A stretch of DNA of 64,000 bases, from NCBI GenBank assembly GCA_008694505.1, contig VZDJ01000174.1, positions 12,374,285 to 12,438,284 of the forward strand, read 5' to 3'. How positions within the stretch are numbered: position 1 is the first letter of the stretch; the number at the start of each line of letters is the position of its first letter. Shown here in pieces: positions 10,586-23,701 of this stretch. This DNA comes from Cyanoderma ruficeps. Taxonomy: Eukaryota > Chordata > Aves > Passeriformes > Timaliidae. The notes under the pieces are model-generated. The model saw nothing but the letters and a program-made list of their open reading frames with translations, ran no database searches and had not been told where the DNA came from. Position numbers and translations under genes: made by a program.

Positions 10586-13456
10586 GTACGTGGGAACAGC
10601 CTTGGCATCAGCCAAGCAGCACCTGGAAATCCCCAAGGAATTACTGGGATGGGTTTGATTCACTCAGTGTAGAACCAACAGCATTTTGTTCACCACGGCA
10701 GCAGCTTTCAGTCTAAACCATTTGATTGCCACATTTTTTGTCTGGATCAGTGATCTCCAAGATGAATGTTGTGCAGGAGAAGGGAGCCCCTGAGCTACTC
10801 CTGAGGTTCATTCAGAGGCAGTGACAGGCAGTCACCCTTTTTTAGTGGAAATACCATCCTTGCTGCAGAGCTTTAGAAGCCCACAAGTAAATAAAAGCTC
10901 GAACCTGGCATGCTGGTGGTTGTAGCACTTGTTTGGGTGTAAGAAATCTGATTTCAGGCACTCTGCATCTCCTGTCAGTCACAATTCACTGCCTCAGGGA
11001 AGTGTCCCAGTTACCAGGCTGGGAGAGATTCCTGGGATTCTGTCCTTGCTGCTGGAGCTGGGCACAGGCTCTTGTGTTTGTGGTGTCTGGGGAGGAGCAA
11101 GGATCATCACACAGTGGGAGGAGGAGCTCCCTGGCCCTATTCCTGTTCACACAGTTCATTAACAGCTTTCTGGAAAATGCCAAAAACTCCTCAGAGCAGA
11201 GTTTCACACCCAGAGCTTTTCCCTTCTAAGCTAAATTTGGGAAATGGGAGCTGGCAGACCTGTGGAAGGCTTCCTGAGTCTCCTCTTCATCACTGAAACA
11301 GAGCGACTTCAGCCTGATGCTAGCTTAGGATAATTGTGGAATCAGGGGATGGTTTGGATTGGAGGGGACCTTAAAGTCCATCTCATTCCACCCTCTGCCA
11401 TGGGCAGGGACTTCTTCCACTTGTTCTAAGTCCAGCCTGGCCTTCGACACTTCCAGGAGTAAGAAGCAACATTTACGTTTTATTAACTTTTATCAATCAA
11501 ATAATTTTCTTGCAGCTTTGTCTATCAAATAATTTTCTTTAATATAACTTTATCTCCCTGTAGCTGCCTGTGGCTGGGGGTAGATGTTCCCATTCAAAGA
11601 GCTGAATTATAGCTGAAATAAATCAGTGTGAATGTGGTTGAAGAAGTCAATCCCAAGACATTGTCATTTCTCTTACATGTCCAAGGAGACCATTATTTGG
11701 TAGATACAGACAAAAGTACTGAAGTGCTTTAAAATCCATCCAAGTGTCAACAGAACACATTTTCTGGGAAAAATATGTTAGTAGTGTCTGTAGTAGAGAT
11801 CCAGGCTGTGGCTCACAGGGTCAGCTTTAATAGGAAGCACAAGCCCACAAAATATCAAGCTTGCTTTCCCTGGGATTTTGAGAGTGGATTGGGATGCTTC
11901 TAGACATTATCAGTGTTGGCTCAAAGTGTCTCTTAAAATATGAGCAGTTCAGGAGAAATGGACAGAATATTAAGATTGGGGTTTTGTTTCCAAGAGGAAA
12001 ACCTGTGGCTGCACAGTAGTTAAAAATTAAGAGGAAAAAATCAAACAGAATATTTGATTTTCATGTAACTTTATGTATTTCTCTTAAAACCCACCAGGCT
12101 GAGCAGCATTTATTTGGGATATTTCCAGTATTCTCATTTCCTATCCAAAAAACTCCTTAAGGATGTGGCACAAGTTTTAAGGAGCAGCTGATGGGGAAGC
12201 CCATTCCTGTGGTGCTCCAGTAAAAGAATTTGTGGGATTTTTAAATTTAATAAGTCACTGCTAAGGACAAACCTGGCAGAGGTTGTTGCCTGGCTGGAAT
12301 GTATTGTCCAATTCCACCTCTGCTCTTGACAAAGGATCTTTATAACACTGTAGTTAATTAACTCCTGTAATTAGGCTGCTCTCTGTATTTTTAATTTACC
12401 TATTTATATTTATTTCTAATTGTTCTGTATCATGGCATTAAAAATAATTTCAGACATGTGCATTTACGTCTTGGAATTAAACGTGGCCTCTACAGATATC
12501 TGGGGGATTGAAAGACTTTAAGGGTTTTCTAAAATATTTAATGGAAAGATGTAATACTTTAAGCATTAATTTTTCAGCAGATTTTCCCCCCTTGGGTGCT
12601 GCTCTGCCTCAGGATTTAATGATACAGTAATTTAAAGAGACAAGCAGTGGATGGACTTTCAGAATCACTTATCTAGTGCTGTTCACATGCTCATTAAATT
12701 TAGCACTTTTCTTAGCCCTGGAAACCTGGAAAATTTCTCTCGTTTTCCAGACTTTCTGTCTTCTTCTTATTTATTGCCATTGTATATTTTTCAATTGTAT
12801 TTTGAGACTTTAAAACAAAAGTGTCTAGGAAATAAATGGGGCTCATTCCACTTCCTTTAGTGTATTAATCCAGGAGTTTGTGAGGCTCTTGTGACTGATA
12901 TTTATGTCAAACAATCATTTATGCATTTTACCTCTCTATCTCCATGTGACTCATGGAAGAATAATGTCCAATTTACGATGGAAAGCTGAGATGCAGGATA
13001 AATGACAGGACTTGCCTCCAGCCATACAGGAAACCTGGGGCTGGAAATGCATATTCAATGGATTGCCCACGTTCCAGGGCACATTCCAGGTCCTACCCTT
13101 TCACCAGAGCTTCACATTCTTCTCATCGTTAGAAAATTGTTCTGAACTTCCAGCCATCCCACTTGGATTGCTGATGGATCTCAGTTCCTTTGCTCATGTC
13201 CTTGGTTCTGGTCTACAACATTGGTTTTTAATATGAATTTCCAGAAGTTGGTATTTCAGGGGGAAAGCTGCTTGTTGGACTCTGGCATTTCTGGAGAGTT
13301 GTCCAGGGAGAGATATCATTGAAATGTCTGAATGAGGCTGTGAAGTGCAACGATTGGGTTTGGGCTGAGGGATGTGCTGCTTTTCTCTGCTGTGCAAAGT
13401 AGGAATCTCAATTCCTTATTTCCCATTCATTTTCCCCCTGTGCTTTTGATCCCCAG
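10586..13456 (+). other. MTMR3 intron, mostly unique
   Basis: It contains a short CR1 remnant (about 11,333-11,457) and AT-rich DNA with many TAAT/TTAATTAA motifs around 12,280-12,560. No gene is evident. Confidence 0.85.
11333..11457 (-). mobile_element. CR1 LINE short 3' fragment
   Basis: It has GGATGGTTTGGATTGGAGGG and TGCCATGGGCAGGGAC followed by degenerate sequence. Confidence 0.8.
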
Positions 13457-13553
13457 GAGAACATGTAACTTCCAGGTTTAAGAACGAAGTGGAGCGGATG
13501 GGGTTTGATATGAACAATGCCTGGAGGATTTCCAACATCAATGAGAAGTACAA
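13457..13553 (+). CDS. MTMR3: MTMR3 coding exon, residues 154-186
   Basis: TCCCCAG acceptor, GTGAGT donor, 97 bp. It encodes the entry into the myotubularin domain (FKNEVERMGFDMNNAWRIS). Confidence 0.97.
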
Positions 13554-14356
13554 GTGAGTGCTGGGGCTGCTTCTCCACAGCCAAACTGCTTCTCAAAACA
13601 CTCCATTACTGAAACTTTTTTCAACTTCTACAGTTCCCAAGAAGGGACAATCAGAATTATGATTTTTTGTTGGTTTATAGAAAAAATGTCCTTTAAATTA
13701 TTTAATGTTTTATTAGCTGCTGGAGTTTTTTAGGCTAGGAAATACCAGGTTTTGATGTGGCTTAATAGATAATAAGCATTCTAAGGGAGATCTTAAGTGA
13801 ACAAAGAGGGGAGTTTGCACTTTTTAAGACATTTTTTATTGTTTCTTATTCTCTAACTTACTACAAAGACATGTATTAAAAAATAAACCCAAACAGGTTT
13901 GGAAGAGTTAAATTTGTAGATGAATAAGTAAGAGCAAACACTGGCTGGGGCACTCAAAGTGCAGACAAAAGCCCTCTCTGGGCTCCAGAGCAGAGGAAGG
14001 TGCTCTGTGATCCCCAGCTGGGGGGACAGGGGGTTGTGGCTGGTCCTGCTCCAGCTCAGGGCAAACCTGGCTGGAACACTTTGTGATGGAGCAGTTTGAG
14101 TGCTCTGCCTGGGCAGGATACTGATTCCCAGCTGGGGGTTGGTGTTCCTGCAGGGGGAATCTCTGCTTTGGCCTCTGCCAGTTGAGGGAAGGGCAAAGAG
14201 CCATCCCTCCGTATTTAATGCTGGACAAGGGGAGTTTATCAACATCCAGGGAAGCAGGAATTAGCAAAAGGCCTGTCAGGTTCCTCCAGTGCTGCTTTGT
14301 GCTCTCTGGGAAGTCTGGAGCTGCTCCATCCCCTGACTTTGCTGCCTTTCCCCCAG
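13554..14356 (+). other. MTMR3 intron, unique sequence
   Basis: I see no repeats, RNA genes or exons here. Confidence 0.75.
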
Positions 14357-14470
14357 GCTGTGTGGCAGTTACCCCCAGGAGATCATTGTTCCCGCCTGGA
14401 TCACCGACAAGGAGCTGGAGAGCGTGGCCAGCTTCCGCTCCTGGAAGCGCATCCCTGCCGTGGTGTACAG
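14357..14470 (+). CDS. MTMR3: MTMR3 coding exon, residues 186-224
   Basis: CCCCCAG acceptor, GTGAGA donor, 114 bp. It encodes LCGSYPQEIIVPAWITDKEL and FRSWKRIPAVVYR, typical of the myotubularin domain core. Confidence 0.97.
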
Positions 14471-15097
14471 GTGAGAGGCAGCTGCAGCAGCCTTCAGCAG
14501 GCTGCAAATGGGCAGTCCTGGCAAAGAAAAGCTGGAGTAAGTCACAACTGGGAATTTTGGGAGGTGCTCTGGGTAAGGCAGACTCTCCACGTGCACTCTG
14601 AGTGGGAATAATGGGTTGTATTTAGAATTCCAAACACACACTGGCGGAGCACTCAGCATTTGCATCTCCTGCAAATCATTCCTGGGGCAATCACCCCAGT
14701 TAAGATTGATTTTTAACTTTTCTTAATATGAAAATGAAAAAATGGAAGATGAAGACATCAGAGGAGAACTGATAAATGGCAACCCTGGCTGGGTACTCCT
14801 GTGGCTTTCCCCTGACTCATCTGGCTGATTCTCAGACTGCAGTATAAACAAGGACAAATACCAAAATTACTTGCAGGAGATCTAAAACTCAGATTAAAAA
14901 TTAATGTACAGTTTAGCTCTATCTCCATATTTTAGATAGTTTTAATTACACAGGCCCACCCTTAGACTGAGTCCAGCAATTCTTCATAATAAAACTGCTT
15001 GTCTGAGAGACTGGGTTTTGGCAGCTTCTTTAGTAAGAAATACATTTTAGCATCTGTTTTTTCAAATATTTTGAATTTTGTGGATATTTGATGGCTG

Positions 15098-15239
15098 CTT
15101 CATCTCTGAAAGCGTCCAAGGCCAGGTTGGACAGGGCTTGGAGCAACCTCATGTAGTGAAAGGTGTCCCTGCCCTTGGCAGAGGGTGGAATGAGATGAGC
15201 TGTAAGGTCTGTTCCCACCCAAACCATTCCGTGATCTTA
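15098..15239 (+). mobile_element. CR1 LINE short 3' fragment
   Basis: It runs from AAGGCCAGGTTGGACAGGGC to CAAACCATTCCGTGATCTTA, the CR1 3' terminus. Confidence 0.85.
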
Positions 15240-16194
15240 TAAACCTGTCATTTAATACCATGACCCCTTCCCTGGGGTGGTTATCCTCTCATAAATCTTT
15301 AAAATCTCTTTAAAACATCAGATGACAAAGGGATTAAAAAGATAATGAATACTGATATTCCCTAAGCCTTGGCACCCATTCCTTGTGAGCATGGAGAGCA
15401 GGAAAGCTGGCAGGTCCTTGCAGGAGCCAAGGGCACGAGAGCTGTAGACCACAAAACTCTGTTTACTGAGCTTAAGGGTTCTTGTTCAGTGAAGGCAGAA
15501 CAAATTGGCTCATGGCAGCAAACCATTATCTTTAAATCCTCCTGTCTTTCCTCCTTTTCCTCCCAAACAACAAAGGGGTTTAGTGTAATCTCTTTTGGAA
15601 TGGTGAAGGAGTTCCCTCCTCTGCTTAGCTCTGGGAAGGGGGAAATGCTTTCCAGCATATGCTGACTTATAAAAACCTGGGTATTTTATTATTGCAGTAC
15701 TAAATGTGTGTGTTTATGTATTATATATATGTATAAAGGAGAATAATGTGATTTATGTGTGGGTTTGGCTTCAGCTTTTGGGCCTTTTCTGCAGTTACCA
15801 CATAATTAGGGGACACCTCACCTGCAAACACACTTCCCCAGGGCAGCATTCCCCCTCCTGTGATCACTGCACAGAAAAGCGCTTTATTCTCATTCCTGGG
15901 AACACCTTGCGTTCCAGGGGTTTACAGAAGAGCAATTGAAAAGTCAAAAGACCGCAGAGACTGAAATTGTTCTGTCCCCATGTTCAATTTTCTGCAGTTC
16001 TGCTGAGGCTCTGGGTGGTAAATCACACGTGGGGTTTCATTGCTGAGCTTCAAATCACTGAGAGAAAAGTGTTTCTCTTTTTTGATTTCTTTTTTTTTCC
16101 TTATCTTGGCATTTAGTAATAGATTTTTCAAGACATCCAGTTCATCACTCTGGGCTCTAATAGAGCTCACAGCAGTGAGGGGAGGAGGATTTCT

Positions 16195-16312
16195 AGGTTG
16201 GATGGGCTTGAAGCATCCTGGTCTAGGGGAAGGTGTCTCTGCCCGTGGCAGAGGGTGGAACAGGATGAGTTTTAAGGTCTTTTTCCCTCCCAGATCATTT
16301 CATGATTATGTT
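16195..16312 (+). mobile_element. CR1 LINE short 3' fragment
   Basis: Diverged 3' end (GGCAGAGGGTGGAACAGGAT to TCATTTCATGATTATG), followed by a TA-rich microsatellite. Confidence 0.75.
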
Positions 16313-16320
16313 ATTGGAAT

Positions 16321-16362
16321 TCCATATATAGTTTTATTTATTTATATATATATATATGTTTA
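16321..16362. repeat. TA-rich microsatellite
   Basis: (TA)n and TTTA runs directly downstream of a CR1 3' fragment. Confidence 0.8.
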
Positions 16363-16811
16363 TAAACCAAACTTTTTTTCTTACTTTGATGGAGTGGGGC
16401 AAGAGCTTATTCAACATTTGTTATTCCTTGAAATTATTTTGGGACTTAATGATTTTAGTTTCAGTACTGATCACATTTCTAAACATCTTTTTGCTTTACT
16501 TCAGAGAAAAAAGAAGTAAAAAGGATTTTTTAAAAATAAGTCTAATTGCTTGTCTCAGATACAGAACACTGGGACAGAGACCAGAGACAGACACTGGCAA
16601 CAGGAAATTCATTGTCCCAGTGAAGCAGTCAAGGCTGACAAGCCAAGCAGGCTGATTTGGAGACAAGCTCCAGGAGTGCTCCCTGGGGATTGGACTGTCA
16701 GGAGCGTTGCTTCCATTCTATGATCAGATTTCTGAAGAAATCTCACACCGGACCCTGCAGTTTTTCCTTCTGTTTCCAATTTTTTAAACCTTTTCACATA
16801 TTTCACATATT

Positions 16812-16988
16812 TCAGAGTCACAGAAACACAGATTGGGTTGGAAGGGAGCATAAAGCTCATCTGATTCCACCCTCTGCCATGGGCAGGGACAGTTCCACTA
16901 TCCCAGGGTGCTCCAAGCCCCATCCAACCTGGCCTTGGACACTGCCAGGGATCCAGGGACAGACACAGCCTCAACTTCTCTGGGAACA
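16812..16988 (-). mobile_element. CR1 LINE short 3' fragment
   Basis: Reverse orientation 3' end (AGTCACAGAAACACAGATTG, then CTGCCATGGGCAGGGACAG). Confidence 0.85.
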
Positions 16989-18319
16989 GTAATTTATGTG
17001 GGTAAATCTGGCCCCAGAAAATCAATGTTATGGAGAAAATTCTTAGGATTTTTTGGGAAGACCGTGGAGAGGGCTTCCTGCCTTGTAGAAACAGCCTCAT
17101 GAGAGCCTCCCTACAGATTCCCTGTGTAGAAGTGTCCTTCAGCCTTGCACTGCTGAGGGTGAGGCCCCACAAAGCACAGGCATCCTGTGGCACACAGAAG
17201 TTCTATTCCTGCCTTGAGTTACATCCCTGAACTGCAGCAAAGGGATTTCCATTCTGGTGCTGATGGTTCAGAAATGCAGCACAGGGAGCAGTTCACCTTT
17301 CCTTGCTCCTCCCTGCTCTGTGGTTACAAGGACTTGGGGGATTTATTATTGTACTCCCAAGGTGGTTTGAACATGGGGAGGATGAAACCTGTGTAGAGGT
17401 GTACGTGCATCCTGCAGCTGAATAACTTGTAAAGGGCTTTAGAGTCCCCTAATGCTATTTGCTGTTGGTTTCTGCTGGGGGCTGCAGGTTTTTTTGTCTC
17501 TAGGGAATTTTCCATGTAGGTTTTGCTTTAGGTTTTTTAGAATCATTTTGTTTGGTTCCTGAGCTCTGAATGATGCCCTCTCATCCCAGCTCTATCTCTG
17601 GGGGTCTCAGCATCACACTGGCTGTTCTTTATCCCTGTGGCCAGTCCAGCTGGAATGAGTGGGATTCCTCAGCCCTCCATCATGCCCCTAACTAGAATTA
17701 TGTGCTGCTTTCTGGTACCTCAGAACGTGGCAGATTTGTGCAGGGCATTGGTGGGGCTGCACAGCCACCAACGAGCTCATCTCCTGTCCTAATGGTTCTT
17801 CATTACTTGTATAATGTGAGGCAAGGACCTGGAGATGAAAATATAACTCTTTATGAACCTATGAAAATTATTCTGCAGCAGGTAGTAATGAAATCTGGGA
17901 GAACATATGGAAAAATAAATGAGCTGCTCTGTTCAAAATAGATTTCTTACACGTATAATGATGTTTTATTTTCTTTTATTTGTGCAAGCAGAGCGGGGAA
18001 CTAGGTGGCCTTTCAGTGATTGGCACGTATTTTTTCCTCAACTAATTTGCTATGGGGAGAGCTGTTTGTGGAAGGCTATTAATTCCAGCAGAAATCCATT
18101 TCCCCATGCCTGCAAGTCGGCTGGCACCTGGTGTAAGAGCCAGGGCTTCGCATCGCTTTTCCTTTGCCTCGCTTAACGCAGCGTGTCAGTGCTTCCTCTC
18201 ACTGAAGGGATTTTATATGAAACAATTATGAAAGAGCTATGAAAAATACTTCAAACCCGTATCCCAGCCTGTTTGATCACTTGGAGGCTCTGCACCACGG
18301 AGCCTGTCCCTGTTGTTGT

Positions 18320-18405
18320 TGGATGAGGAGCAGGAGGCGGCGGCGCCCACGCGGTGCCCGCGGGGACACTGCGGAGGAGGTGCCGCGCAGCACCCCGGGG
18401 TGACA
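18320..18405. other. Intronic CpG-rich patch
   Basis: A cluster of CG dinucleotides and GGCGGCGGCGCC-type sequence sits in an otherwise CpG-poor intron. It is too short to be a typical island and its function is unknown. Confidence 0.5.
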
Positions 18406-18794
18406 GCTCTGACAGCACAGCACAAAACAGCCTGTCACACCTCCAGAAACATCCATCAGAGTGCTCAAAGCCAAAAAGTCAACACTGGCTGCTTTGGGTG
18501 GGCTGGCTTCCTGCTCAGGGCTGAGACTGTTAAGATTTGCTTAAAGGTTAAGCAGACCCTCAGCACTCTGGGTTCCCTGGTTAGAGGGAAGTGAACAACT
18601 CCTGGTTGCCCTGAAGCAGAGGTGGGCAGTTTGTTTGCAGGAAGGCTCTAAAATCTTTTCCTGCATCATAACTTACAGGAATTGTAATTGGCAGGTGCAT
18701 GCTTTGGAAAACCAGGGTTCAGGGGGGACTTGTGGGTGAGGAAAGCACTGCCCAGTGGCACCTCTGCTTGAAAAGCTGTTGTTCCCAGAAATGT

Positions 18795-19380
18795 ACCTGT
18801 GCCCTGGGCTGATCCAAGAGCATGGGCAGCAGGAGAGGGGGGAATTCTTCCCTCCTGCCCTGCACAGGTGAGACCCCACCTGCAGAGCTGCCCCAGCCCT
18901 GGAGCCCAGCACAGGAAGGACCTGGAGCTGCTGGAGGGAGTCCAGAGGAGGCCACAGAGACACTCCCAGGGCTGGAGCCCCTCTGCAGCCAGGCTGGGAG
19001 AGCTGGGGGGGCTCACCTGGAGAACAGAAGGCTCCAGGGACACCTCAGAGCCCCTTCCAGGGCCTAAAGGGGCTCCAGGAGAGCTGGAGAGGGACTGGGG
19101 ACAAGGGATGGAGGGACAGGACACAGGGAATGGCTTCCCACTGCCAGAGGGCAGGGATGGATGGGAGATTGGGCAGGAATTGTTCCCTGGGAGGGTGGGC
19201 AGGCCCTGGCACAGGGTGCCCAGAGCAGCTGTGGCTGCCCCTGGATCCCTGGCAGTGCCCAAGGCCAGGCTGGACAGGGCTTGGAGCCGCTTGGGCTACT
19301 GGAAGATGTCCCTGTCCATGGCAGGGGTGGCACTGGATGAGCTTTAGGACTCCTCATAGCCCAACTGTTCTATGATCTTT
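18795..19380 (+). mobile_element. CR1 LINE, longest copy in the window
   Basis: About 585 bp, from the GGGCTGATCC...GGGCAGCAGGAGAGG head to the CTGTTCTATGATCTTT terminus. It is the best internal reference for the other copies. Confidence 0.92.
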
Positions 19381-20247
19381 TGACTTAAACAGAGAAGAGC
19401 TGTGTGGATGAGTGCTGGGATATTTCAGTGGGACATGAGGCAGGGATTAAAACATTTTGAGGTGCCCCAGACGTTGTGTCTGTGCTGCTCTGCCCCCTCC
19501 ACCCACAGCTCTCTGCACCTGCAGCTGGGCCTCCTTTCCCCAGGGCTCAGCTCCCTGAATTCAGGGTGCTGCTGGGCAAGGTCAGGGAGAAGGTTGCTCC
19601 TGCCAGCTGCAAACACTTTGGTGACTGGGGGGTCACAGAGCTGGTGGCAGCAGGGGGTCGTGCCAGCACAAAGGCAGTGAGTGGAATTACTGTGATAATA
19701 CATTTCAGTTCTTTTTTATAATAGAATATATGGGAGAGTCTTTTTCAGAGCGTGTTTGCAATGGTTCAATAAGTTTTAATTATTCCAGATCTGTTCTTTA
19801 TGTGTAGTACAAGAAGCCAGGTCAGATTTAAAGAAATAACTATTAACTCTTCAGACATGTGAAAAGAAAGGGTTTTTTTGAATGTCACCTCCCAGGAGAT
19901 GAGAGCTGTGTCCAGGTTAGGGTGTTATTGGTTATCCCCCATCCATATTGAATTCCTCTCTCATGCTTCACCTGCTGTTCCAAAACACTCCCCAGCTTCC
20001 TCTGGCCAACAGGCCACAGTATTGAGCAAGAAGATGCTTTGTTTTCTCTTCCTGACCTTGCTTTGACTTTCACCTGTCAGTGACTGTGGTCACAGCCATC
20101 ATTCTGTAGGGAAGCTGAATCCCAGGTTGGGGATAACTGCTGAATTATGGTCGCCAGTGGGAGTGAAGCTACTGGTGCACTCCACTGAGTTTTTTGTGCC
20201 CTCTGTGCTCTTCACCCTTATTGTTGACTGTTTCCCTCTGTTTTCAG

Positions 20248-20453
20248 GCACCAGAGCAATGGGGCAGTGATCTCCCGCTGCGGCCAGCCCGAGGTGAGCT
20301 GGTGGGGCTGGAGGAACGCCGACGATGAGCACCTGGTCCAGTCCGTAGCCAAAGCCTGTGCCTCAGACTCCAGGTCCAACAGTAACAAGTTAATGAATGG
20401 GAATTGTTCCAGAGATTTGGCCAATGGAGGGGACCTCTCTGATGTGGAATTTG
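20248..20453 (+). CDS. MTMR3: MTMR3 coding exon, residues 224-293
   Basis: TTTTCAG acceptor, GTAAGG donor, 206 bp. It encodes HQSNGAVISRCGQPEVSWWG and a variable Ser/Asn-rich insert (about residues 264-285). Confidence 0.97.
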
Positions 20454-20647
20454 GTAAGGCTGTCACTGTTGCTTTTCTATGGAGGGCAGAGCTTTATGTA
20501 AAAGTTTAATATCCAGTGCCGTAACAGTGAATCTGTTGTGTTTAGTCCCCATTCTCCAGTGCATGTGCATTGTGGGACTGAGGGAATCGTGCTACAACCA
20601 ATGTCAGAAGGATCCTCTGAGCTCCTCACCAGTTTTCTCCTCCCCAG

Positions 20648-20779
20648 ACTCCTCCATCTCCAATGCCTCAGGAGCAGAGAGTTTGGCAATCCAGCCTCAG
20701 AAGCTTTTGATCCTGGACGCGAGATCTTACGCAGCAGCTGTGGCCAACAGAGCCAAGGGGGGTGGCTGTGAGTGCCCAG
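20648..20779 (+). CDS. MTMR3: MTMR3 coding exon, residues 293-337
   Basis: TCCCCAG acceptor, GTGAGC donor, 132 bp. It encodes LAIQPQKLLILDARSYAAAV and a GGGCECPE loop of the phosphatase domain. Only 194 bp of intron separate it from the previous exon. Confidence 0.97.
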
Positions 20780-23505
20780 GTGAGCAGCATTCCTCCTCAG
20801 CTTTCCAGACAGTCAGTCAAAGGGATTTGTTCCAGTGTGATTACCCTGACACTCTTCAGCACTGCCTGTACACTGCTCATGTGTCTGAACGTTCTGGATC
20901 ACAGCAGCCCCCACCCAGCCCTTCAAAGGGCAGGTTGAGCTGTTAATTGGTCTGTTCTCAGGCCATTAACCCAGCTGGCAGCAGTGCTCAGTAAATGCTG
21001 AACCCAGTGGAATCTGCTGAAGAGCTTTCCCTTGCTGAGTCAGATGTATAAACACCTTTGTCTGAGAGGTGTCCAGTGTGCTCATGTCTAAAACCCCTGA
21101 ACTTGTAAAACCACTGGCTGCAGAGGAGAAGAATATTCTAGAATGGTCATGCAAAATACAAATTCTCAGCAATTGCCCTAAAGCTGAAGCATTTTTCAGT
21201 ATTTGTATCATAGCAACTGCAATCCTGCCTCACCTTGCGTGTGTAGTAATACAGTTGCAACACCACTTTCTGTGTTCTTTGGCACTTGTGAATTGGTGGT
21301 TTTAGAAGCAAGAAATTATTTATGGTCACTGTTGGGTATGAGTGCAGCCTGTTAAAATTCCATGGGTGGAGAGGCTGCAAAAAAATCCCAGACAGAAAAA
21401 CTGGAGATAAGATAACGAAAGCTCTTTTGATCATTTATTTTTGGTTTGGTCTTTGCTGCGATAGCTGCATTTTGATTTGTGGCCACCAGTTAAACAAATT
21501 ATGTTTCCATTTAACACCTCAAAACTACTAAATAATTCTTCATCAGAGAGTAGTTTCAAAACAGAAAAAGCAGAGTATGCAGGAAGTTTGATTTTCTTCC
21601 TGTGTATTGTTTTTTAGTTCTGTGGAGAAAGTTTTCAAACAGCTTGTCACCTTCATTAAAACCTGTATTGCTTTTTGCTGCTAAATTTTCTGCAGGTATT
21701 ACCAAGTCTGCTTCATTCTCTGTATAAAAATAGCTCATTTATGCTGTGCTTTATTTTAGATATAATTCGGTAAAAATACAAAAAAACTCTGAAGTTGTCT
21801 GGTACTGTCTGAGGCCACTGCTGGAGTTGCAGTCTGTCATTGCGTTTGTTGGGCTGATAAAGAGTTGGGAAATCAAATGATACAAAACATGACAGACTCC
21901 TGAATTTTCTTGTGCAAGCACTCAGTATCCCAGATTCTGAATCCTGATTGTTTTTCTTCTGTAGAAATGGTCATTTTAGTTATTGTGATCATTCTTGTGC
22001 AGGCTGAAGCATCACACAGAAGGAAGACTAAATCTAGGGAAAACTACTGAACTGGTATTTTCTGGCCCTCTTTAGGTGCTCTCTGAGCACTGGCCCTGTC
22101 TGTCCTCCAGTGTTGCTTGAGCACATCCAAAGTAATTCCATGTATCTTCTGTTTTCCTGAGCTCCAGTGTTTCTCACATGTGTGATGCTTCGTCATGCAA
22201 TTTCCCTCAGAAGAAAGCAGTGGATGAAATAACCTTTCAGCCTTTTTGAGTGCTTAGGAAAAGGAATCTGAAATCTGTTGAACTTAAATCCATAAATTAC
22301 CAATTAAATATTATTTATGTTTCACATCTTTTAATGTTTCTCAGTCTTTTTACAAACATTCTGGAACCTGGAGCAAAGGAATATCCCTATTCCCAGAGGT
22401 TTGCACTCTGCTTTTTGTAACCTGAGGTGAAACATTTGAAATAAATACAGCAGGACTTTGCTAAATGTTTCCTGTTTTGCTGGGCTGTCATGTCTGGAAT
22501 ACCCAGCGAGCTCCAAGGACTTACAGAATCTTTGTAAACAGATTATTTCATCTGTTCACAGCAACAGGGGTTTGTTTTATTAAAAAAAAAAATCTTCTTT
22601 TAGAAAGGTAGTTGTTATTTCTTCCCTCTGTCTTGCTCTTTCCCTGCAGAATATTACCCCAACTGTGAAGTAGTGTTCATGGGGATGGCAAACATCCATT
22701 CCATCCGCAAGAGCTTCCAGTCGCTGCGTCTGCTCTGCACACAAATGCCAGATCCAGGAAAGTAAGTGGAAGTTTGGGAGTTTGGCCCTTTGGTTCTGTG
22801 TTTCTGCAGTCACATCCTTCTGCTGATGATTTTTAAATTGAAATTCAGTGGATTTTCCCTTGGTAATAGTGCTAAGCTATGTTCTTCCATTTTCATGGAA
22901 GTCACTGGTTTATTCTGATTGAAGTGAACACAGAAAATCAGTTCTGAAATTAGAGTGTAACCTTGAATATTGATACCAGAATGTTGTTTCTTCTTGTAGG
23001 TTTCTGAGCACTCACACTTAGGCTGATTTGCTATTCCCACCTCTTTAATCCTCACTGTTGACTCTCCTTTGGACAATTGTGGTGGTGTTCCATGTACTTC
23101 ACTCATGTATAATGTCATTTCAGGAGTATATTTTATAACCCTCCAGTGCCGTGGGGTAACTACCCTGTAATGGCCCCTCACCATGGCACCTTCTGGGCTT
23201 GGGTTCTCACTGTAGTTACCTCAGTCCTGTTTTCCCTCCCACTCCCCTGTTTGGAATTTGCTGCTAAAGCCTTCTGTGGTTTCAAAGTAGATCCAAACCA
23301 TCAGCTCATGCCAGAGTCTGGCAGTTCTTTGGGTTGGCTTTGCTGCTTCCACCTCTGGGAAAGCGTTAACAAGACACAAGTGAAAAATGCTCCGAAGTGA
23401 CACTCACAGCTTATTAAAACAGGAGCTTTGCCGCGTTAAACTCAGACATCCAAACCTGAAGGCATTTTAAAAGAGCAAAAACTGTCTTGCCTGATTTCCC
23501 TCTAG
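20780..23505 (+). other. Two MTMR3 introns flanking the exon at 22,650
   Basis: The introns 20,780-22,649 and 22,762-23,505 are unique AT-rich DNA. I see no CR1 copy or other gene. Confidence 0.75.
22650..22761 (+). CDS. MTMR3: MTMR3 coding exon, residues 337-374
   Basis: TCCCTGCAG acceptor, GTAAGT donor, 112 bp. It encodes YYPNCEVVFMGMANIHSIRK, leading to the active-site exon. Confidence 0.97.
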
Positions 23506-23701
23506 TTGGCTGTCAGCTCTGGAGAGCACCAAGTGGCTGCAGCACCTGTCAGTGCTCCTGAAGTCCGCGCTGCTCGTGGTGCACGCCGTGGACCGGGACC
23601 AGCGGCCGGTGCTGGTTCACTGCTCCGACGGCTGGGACCGCACACCCCAGATCGTGGCCCTGGCCAAGCTCCTGCTGGACCCCTACTACAGGACCACAGA
23701 G
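23506..23701 (+). CDS. MTMR3: MTMR3 active-site exon, residues 374-439
   Basis: CCTCTAG acceptor, GTGGGT donor, 196 bp, high GC. It carries the CX5R catalytic loop HCSDGWDRT. The nucleophile Cys413 is at 23,621-23,623 and the phosphate-binding Arg419 at 23,639-23,641. The loop is intact, so this is a catalytically competent family member. Confidence 0.98.

Larger units (their letters stand above)
14471..20247 (+). other. MTMR3 5.8-kb intron with four CR1 copies and a CpG patch
   Basis: It holds CR1 fragments near 15,098, 16,195, 16,812 and 18,795, a TA-rich microsatellite at 16,321-16,362 and a CpG-rich patch near 18,320-18,405. No coding exon is recognised. Confidence 0.85.

Noticed and set aside
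18666..19357. Several 80-200 residue ORFs on both strands with Pro/Gly/Trp-rich products
   Set aside because: The same peptides recur at every CR1 copy (1,014, 9,590, 41,798, 43,838). They are shadows of the repeat.
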